Assembly (NCBI GenBank): GCA_021791715.1
Contig: JAJYWB010000065.1
Location: forward strand, 1-35,417
Reading direction: 5' to 3'
Origin: Planctomycetota bacterium
GTDB taxonomy: Bacteria; Planctomycetota; Planctomycetia; Isosphaerales; Isosphaeraceae
Length of the DNA stretch: 35,417 nucleotides
The position numbers were made by a program, and so were the translations under genes. Below are positions 33,190-35,417 of the stretch, one piece after another (within the stretch, counting starts at the first letter, position 1; each line of letters opens with the position of its first letter). The notes under the pieces were generated by a model. The model was not told the DNA's origin. It did no database searches and saw only the letters and a program-made list of their open reading frames with translations.

Positions 33190-34091
33190 AAACGCTCACG
33201 CGAAGTTTGGTGTGTCACGCCCACGCCGTCGCGCGTGAGACGAACGCTCATTCGGTGCTGCTTTACGCCGACGTGATCGACGAAAAAGACGAACTCGCGG
33301 GCCTGATCGCCGACGTCGATTTTCGCGTGATTCTCGTCTCGCGGCGCGCCGATTTTCAAATACCCGTTTCGGATGAACGTAAAGGTTTATGTTCGGTCGT
33401 TCGGGTGCCTGATTTTCCGATGACGCGCGCCGGCCAGATCAAGATCGCGACGCTCGTCGCCGCGACCGAAAGCCTGTTGAAGGCGGGCGAGCGCGTCGTC
33501 TGTCTGACGGGGATCGACGGATCGGGAGCCATTGATACAATTATGGTTTTGGATCTCGGCAGCGAGCTCGAGTTGTTCGCGTCGACCGCGGCCGAGCCTC
33601 CTCCCCCCGACGTCAAGCCCGCGGTTTTCGAGCGGCTTCTCACGATCGCTTGCGAACTTGGGCTCGAGGGGCGCGAGGGACGTCCCGTGGGGACGATCTT
33701 CATCCTCGGCGACGACGCGACCGTCCTCTCGCGCAGCAGACAACTTGTGATCAATCCCTTTCATGGTTATCCCGAAGAACAGCGCAACATCCTCGACGCG
33801 CGGCTCGAGGAGACGATCAAAGAATTCGCGGCGATCGACGGAGCGTTCGTGATTCGAGGCGACGGCGTGCTCCTTTCGGCGGGGCGTTATCTCGCGCCCC
33901 AGGACAAACCCGAGGAACCCCTCCCCAGGGGCCTCGGCGCTCGCCACGAAGCCGCCGCGGCGATAACCTCGGATTCGACCGCGATCGCGCTCTGCGTCTC
34001 GCAATCGACCGGATCGGTCTCGATCTTCAAACAAGGACGACTCGTCGCCGACATCCAAAAACCGAGAAGTCGAAGCCAAACCGAGTTCTGA
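33186..34091 (+). CDS. Diadenylate cyclase (DisA_N/DAC domain) protein with N-terminal alpha/beta domain
   Basis: DAC domains condense two ATP into c-di-AMP. This 301-residue protein carries one at about 140-290, with AAIDGAFVIRGDG (Asp218-Gly-Ala), then GLGARHEAAAAITSDSTAIALCVSQSTGSVSIFKQGRLV. The second motif is RHE (Arg253-His-Glu255), whereas DisA and CdaA have RHR. The first 110 residues form an alpha/beta domain (HSVLLYADVIDE, FRVILVSRRAD, ERVVCLTG) similar to the pyruvate-kinase C-terminal-like domain seen in DacZ-type cyclases. No membrane helix and no DNA-binding part are present. The start is TTG at 33186, overlapping the upstream stop as TTGA with GAGG before it. A cyclase is likely, but activity with RHE is untested. 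Confidence 0.83.
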   Translation: MKTLTRSLVCHAHAVARETNAHSVLLYADVIDEKDELAGLIADVDFRVILVSRRADFQIPVSDERKGLCSVVRVPDFPMTRAGQIKIATLVAATESLLKAGERVVCLTGIDGSGAIDTIMVLDLGSELELFASTAAEPPPPDVKPAVFERLLTIACELGLEGREGRPVGTIFILGDDATVLSRSRQLVINPFHGYPEEQRNILDARLEETIKEFAAIDGAFVIRGDGVLLSAGRYLAPQDKPEEPLPRGLGARHEAAAAITSDSTAIALCVSQSTGSVSIFKQGRLVADIQKPRSRSQTEF

Positions 34092-34474
34092 GTATCCTTG
34101 CGGGATGTCGGAGGGCTCAAACTTCAAGATCAGGAGAAAGCGGGAGAACGGAATAGGCGCCGTCTTGTGTGGCGAGTCGCATTCATTATGATTGCATAAA
34201 TCCGGGCGGAGGATAGGGAGACGTGGCCACACGCCCCGAGCGCCGATCCGCCGGCCGAGACCGAAGGTGTGAGGTTCGATGTCGATCATATACGCACATT
34301 TTGAATGGAGGAAAAGCGATCAATCGGTTCGTGAAATCAAAGGCCTTGATACTTCGTTTATCGTAGAACCTGTACATATTCCGCCGAGTCGTACCTTTCT
34401 GTAACGTTGTTCATCCGGGTTGGAACGGTATAACACGGTTCGAGAAGTTTCATTACCCTCTGGAGCGGCGCATC
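34092..34474. other. 383-bp gap without a recognisable gene
   Basis: This lies between the DAC gene and the Imm1-like gene. I see no coding frame with family similarity, no RNA and no strong terminator. Base composition drops in GC toward 34300-34450, consistent with the start of an accessory segment that holds the promoter of the 34475 gene. Confidence 0.5.
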
Positions 34475-34882
34475 ATGAACTTCGTCTACGAATCCGAGTC
34501 GGGGGAAAGTTTCGACGATCCTACCGAGAACGACCTTGACCAATTGCTTTCTGATCTTGATGGCGTGGGGAACAGTTTCGCTTATCTCACTCGTTCCGAC
34601 GGGAGCTATGTCCAGGTTGGAGGAGGCCCGTCGAATTTCACCGTCGAGTGGCGTGAGATTCGACATGACGGCACATTCACACATCTCAAGGCGTCATTGC
34701 CCGGAAGAGAATCCGATGAGCGTCGATTAACGATCGGTGGAGCGAGCGTATCCGTCCGAGCGGATCAACTTCTTGATCTGTCTTTGGTTCAGCGGATCTT
34801 CCGATCTTTCCGTGGCGGCGTTGAAGCTCCCAAGTCCGTCATCCGGCAAGACATTACCGCGATGTTCCAAGAGTCGAGCTGA
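34475..34882 (+). CDS. Imm1-like orphan immunity protein (tentative)
   Basis: This 135-residue acidic, cytoplasmic protein resembles Imm1-type immunity proteins of polymorphic toxin systems. It has an N-terminal acidic helix NDLDQLLSDLDGVGNSF, then strands FAYLTRSDGSYVQVGGGPSNFTVEWREI and DGTFTHLKASLP, and a C-terminal helix LDLSLVQRIFRSFRGG. The pattern Leu-rich helix, 'LTRxDGxYVQ', 'FTVEWRE' is what I use for the call, from memory of the family. No cognate toxin is intact here. A convergent minus-strand gene remnant at 35133-35309 may be the leftover of one. GGAG lies 12 bases before the ATG. Codon use is less GC-rich than in neighbouring genes, which fits transfer. Confidence 0.55.
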   Translation: MNFVYESESGESFDDPTENDLDQLLSDLDGVGNSFAYLTRSDGSYVQVGGGPSNFTVEWREIRHDGTFTHLKASLPGRESDERRLTIGGASVSVRADQLLDLSLVQRIFRSFRGGVEAPKSVIRQDITAMFQESS

Positions 34883-34940
34883 TCGCTCGTTAGCCCCGAT
34901 TTTTTCGTATACCCGACTTCGAAAGAATTGAAATATCATC

Positions 34941-34961
34941 TTGACAAATATATTTTGTCAA
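34941..34961. promoter_or_regulatory. Perfect AT-rich dyad TTGACAAA-N5-TTTGTCAA
   Basis: Eight-base arms around TATAT lie 58 bases after the stop of the Imm1-like gene. With no T-tract it looks like an operator rather than a terminator, though it could simply stabilise the end of the immunity transcript. Confidence 0.45.
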
Positions 34962-35132
34962 TTGGTTCAGGCTGATTCGGTCGCCGGGGCGTAAGTTTCA
35001 GACCCGGCGTGTTTTAGACTAAAAAGATGCGTATGATATCAAAACATGATAGTATCAAGTAAAGATCTCTTATCCATTGGAGGCGAAGAAAAGCGGCTGT
35101 TTCGGTCGAGTCACGCCTTCGCGTGTCTTAAC

Positions 35133-35309
35133 CTATGATGGAGTGATCAAGCTCACGGCTCTCGGGATTCTTCCGTTTTTGATCATATGGATCTGAAACT
35201 TGGACGGATCGTTTTGCGGATATGACCCGACCTCGACGGTGGTATGAACCCCTCCGACCGCCCATTCGAGCAAATATTTGTGAGCATCAACAAATAAAAG
35301 CCGGCTCAC
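35133..35309 (-). pseudogene. Remnant of an unidentified gene (C-terminal part)
   Basis: One minus-strand frame, ending in TAG at 35135-35133, reads ...LLFVDAHKYLLEWAVGGVHTTVEVGSYPQNDPS and then KFQIHMIKNGRIPRAVSLITPS. This has protein-like composition, unlike the Arg-rich shadow frames elsewhere. It has no ATG; the first GTG (35309) lies inside an interspersed repeat, and a TAA stops the frame about 19 codons before that GTG. The repeat seems to have interrupted or replaced the 5' part. It may be the end of a toxin or exported protein matching the convergent Imm1-like gene, but this is speculation. Confidence 0.4.
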
Positions 35310-35315
35310 CAGGAG
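35296..35315. repeat. Interspersed repeat, copy 1
   Basis: AAAAGCCGGCTCACCAGGAG occurs here and again, base for base, at 35398-35417. This copy continues as GTTCGCCCTCCCA, so the whole unit has a GGAGG...CCTCC hairpin. Similar GGCTC-xCC-AGGAGG-CGCCCTCCCA strings are scattered through intergenic DNA of planctomycetes (from memory). Confidence 0.7.
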
Positions 35316-35397
35316 GTTCGCCCTCCCACAAGAGTTCTCCGATGCAAATTATGTCGCCGATGCGATTGGATTCGATCGCGGCGGATCAGAATAATCG

Positions 35398-35417
35398 AAA
35401 AGCCGGCTCACCAGGAG
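35398..35417. repeat. Interspersed repeat, copy 2 (cut by the window end)
   Basis: This is identical to 35296-35315 at a distance of 102 bases, and the unit probably continues beyond the window. Two copies do not make an array; the 82 bases between them contain no further repeat. Confidence 0.65.

Noticed and set aside
33387..34289. Minus-strand open frame over the DAC gene
   Set aside because: It is antisense to a recognisable DAC domain and very Arg-rich.
35296..35417. Possible start of a CRISPR array
   Set aside because: There are only two copies, an 82-base interval and no cas genes; the sequence fits a dispersed planctomycete repeat instead.

Overview
This window looks like a chromosomal segment from a planctomycete, most likely of the Isosphaeraceae/Gemmatales type. 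This is inferred from gene content; no 16S rRNA or other phylogenetic marker is present. Supporting evidence: an ECF-like sigma factor of the planctomycete 'MNDVTKLL' type sits directly upstream of a large Ser/Thr kinase with kinesin-light-chain-like TPRs. There are lineage-typical Uma2 and DUF4058 families. Several lipoproteins or secreted proteins are of unknown function. Two interspersed intergenic repeats of kinds I associate with this phylum are also present. The DNA is GC-rich and visibly saturated with GATC/CGATCG, which also produces many long Arg-rich spurious open frames.

Layout. 1-6900: two tandem Uma2 nuclease-like genes, a membrane-anchored beta-repeat protein, a DUF4058 gene and a 1022-residue protein with two degenerate J domains, a zinc ribbon and FN3-like repeats, all on the minus strand. 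7000-11150: a GAF protein, a membrane-anchored cytochrome c, tRNA-Ala(CGC), a small membrane protein, greA with a strong hairpin in its leader, an RluA-type pseudouridine synthase and a low-complexity lipoprotein. 11150-14000: a second DUF4058 gene flanked by 53-bp direct repeats derived from the 3' end of the adjacent esterase gene, then a probable free-standing small RNA with a near-consensus promoter and a perfect intrinsic terminator. 14025-18025: a SpoT/MESH1-like HD hydrolase translationally coupled to an EamA transporter, an exported protein of unknown function, and a BNR-propeller/MoaD-like ubiquitin-fold pair with ATGA overlap. 18476-22964: the kinase-TPR gene and its ECF sigma factor. 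23240-27093: an inverted-repeat element, a second HD phosphohydrolase, an SDR/cobalamin adenosyltransferase pair (ATGA overlap) and a TolB-like propeller. 27261-31080: a REC-PAS-GAF-REC protein without kinase catalytic parts, an isochorismatase-family hydrolase and a class V aminotransferase preceded by an 11-bp AT-rich dyad. 31330-34091: a large exported protein coupled to a diadenylate cyclase (DAC) domain protein. 34475-end: an Imm1-like orphan immunity gene, a convergent gene remnant and interspersed repeats.

Functionally the window is mostly chromosomal housekeeping and signalling (GreA, RluA-type, ATR, c-di-AMP synthase, ECF/kinase pair, HD hydrolases) with accessory pieces (Uma2/DUF4058 expansions, orphan immunity gene, gene remnants). 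The best candidates for undescribed biology are the J/zinc-ribbon/FN3 protein, the BNR-MoaD couple, the exported-protein/DAC couple, the sRNA at 13.66-13.77 kb and the repeat-flanked DUF4058 cassette.
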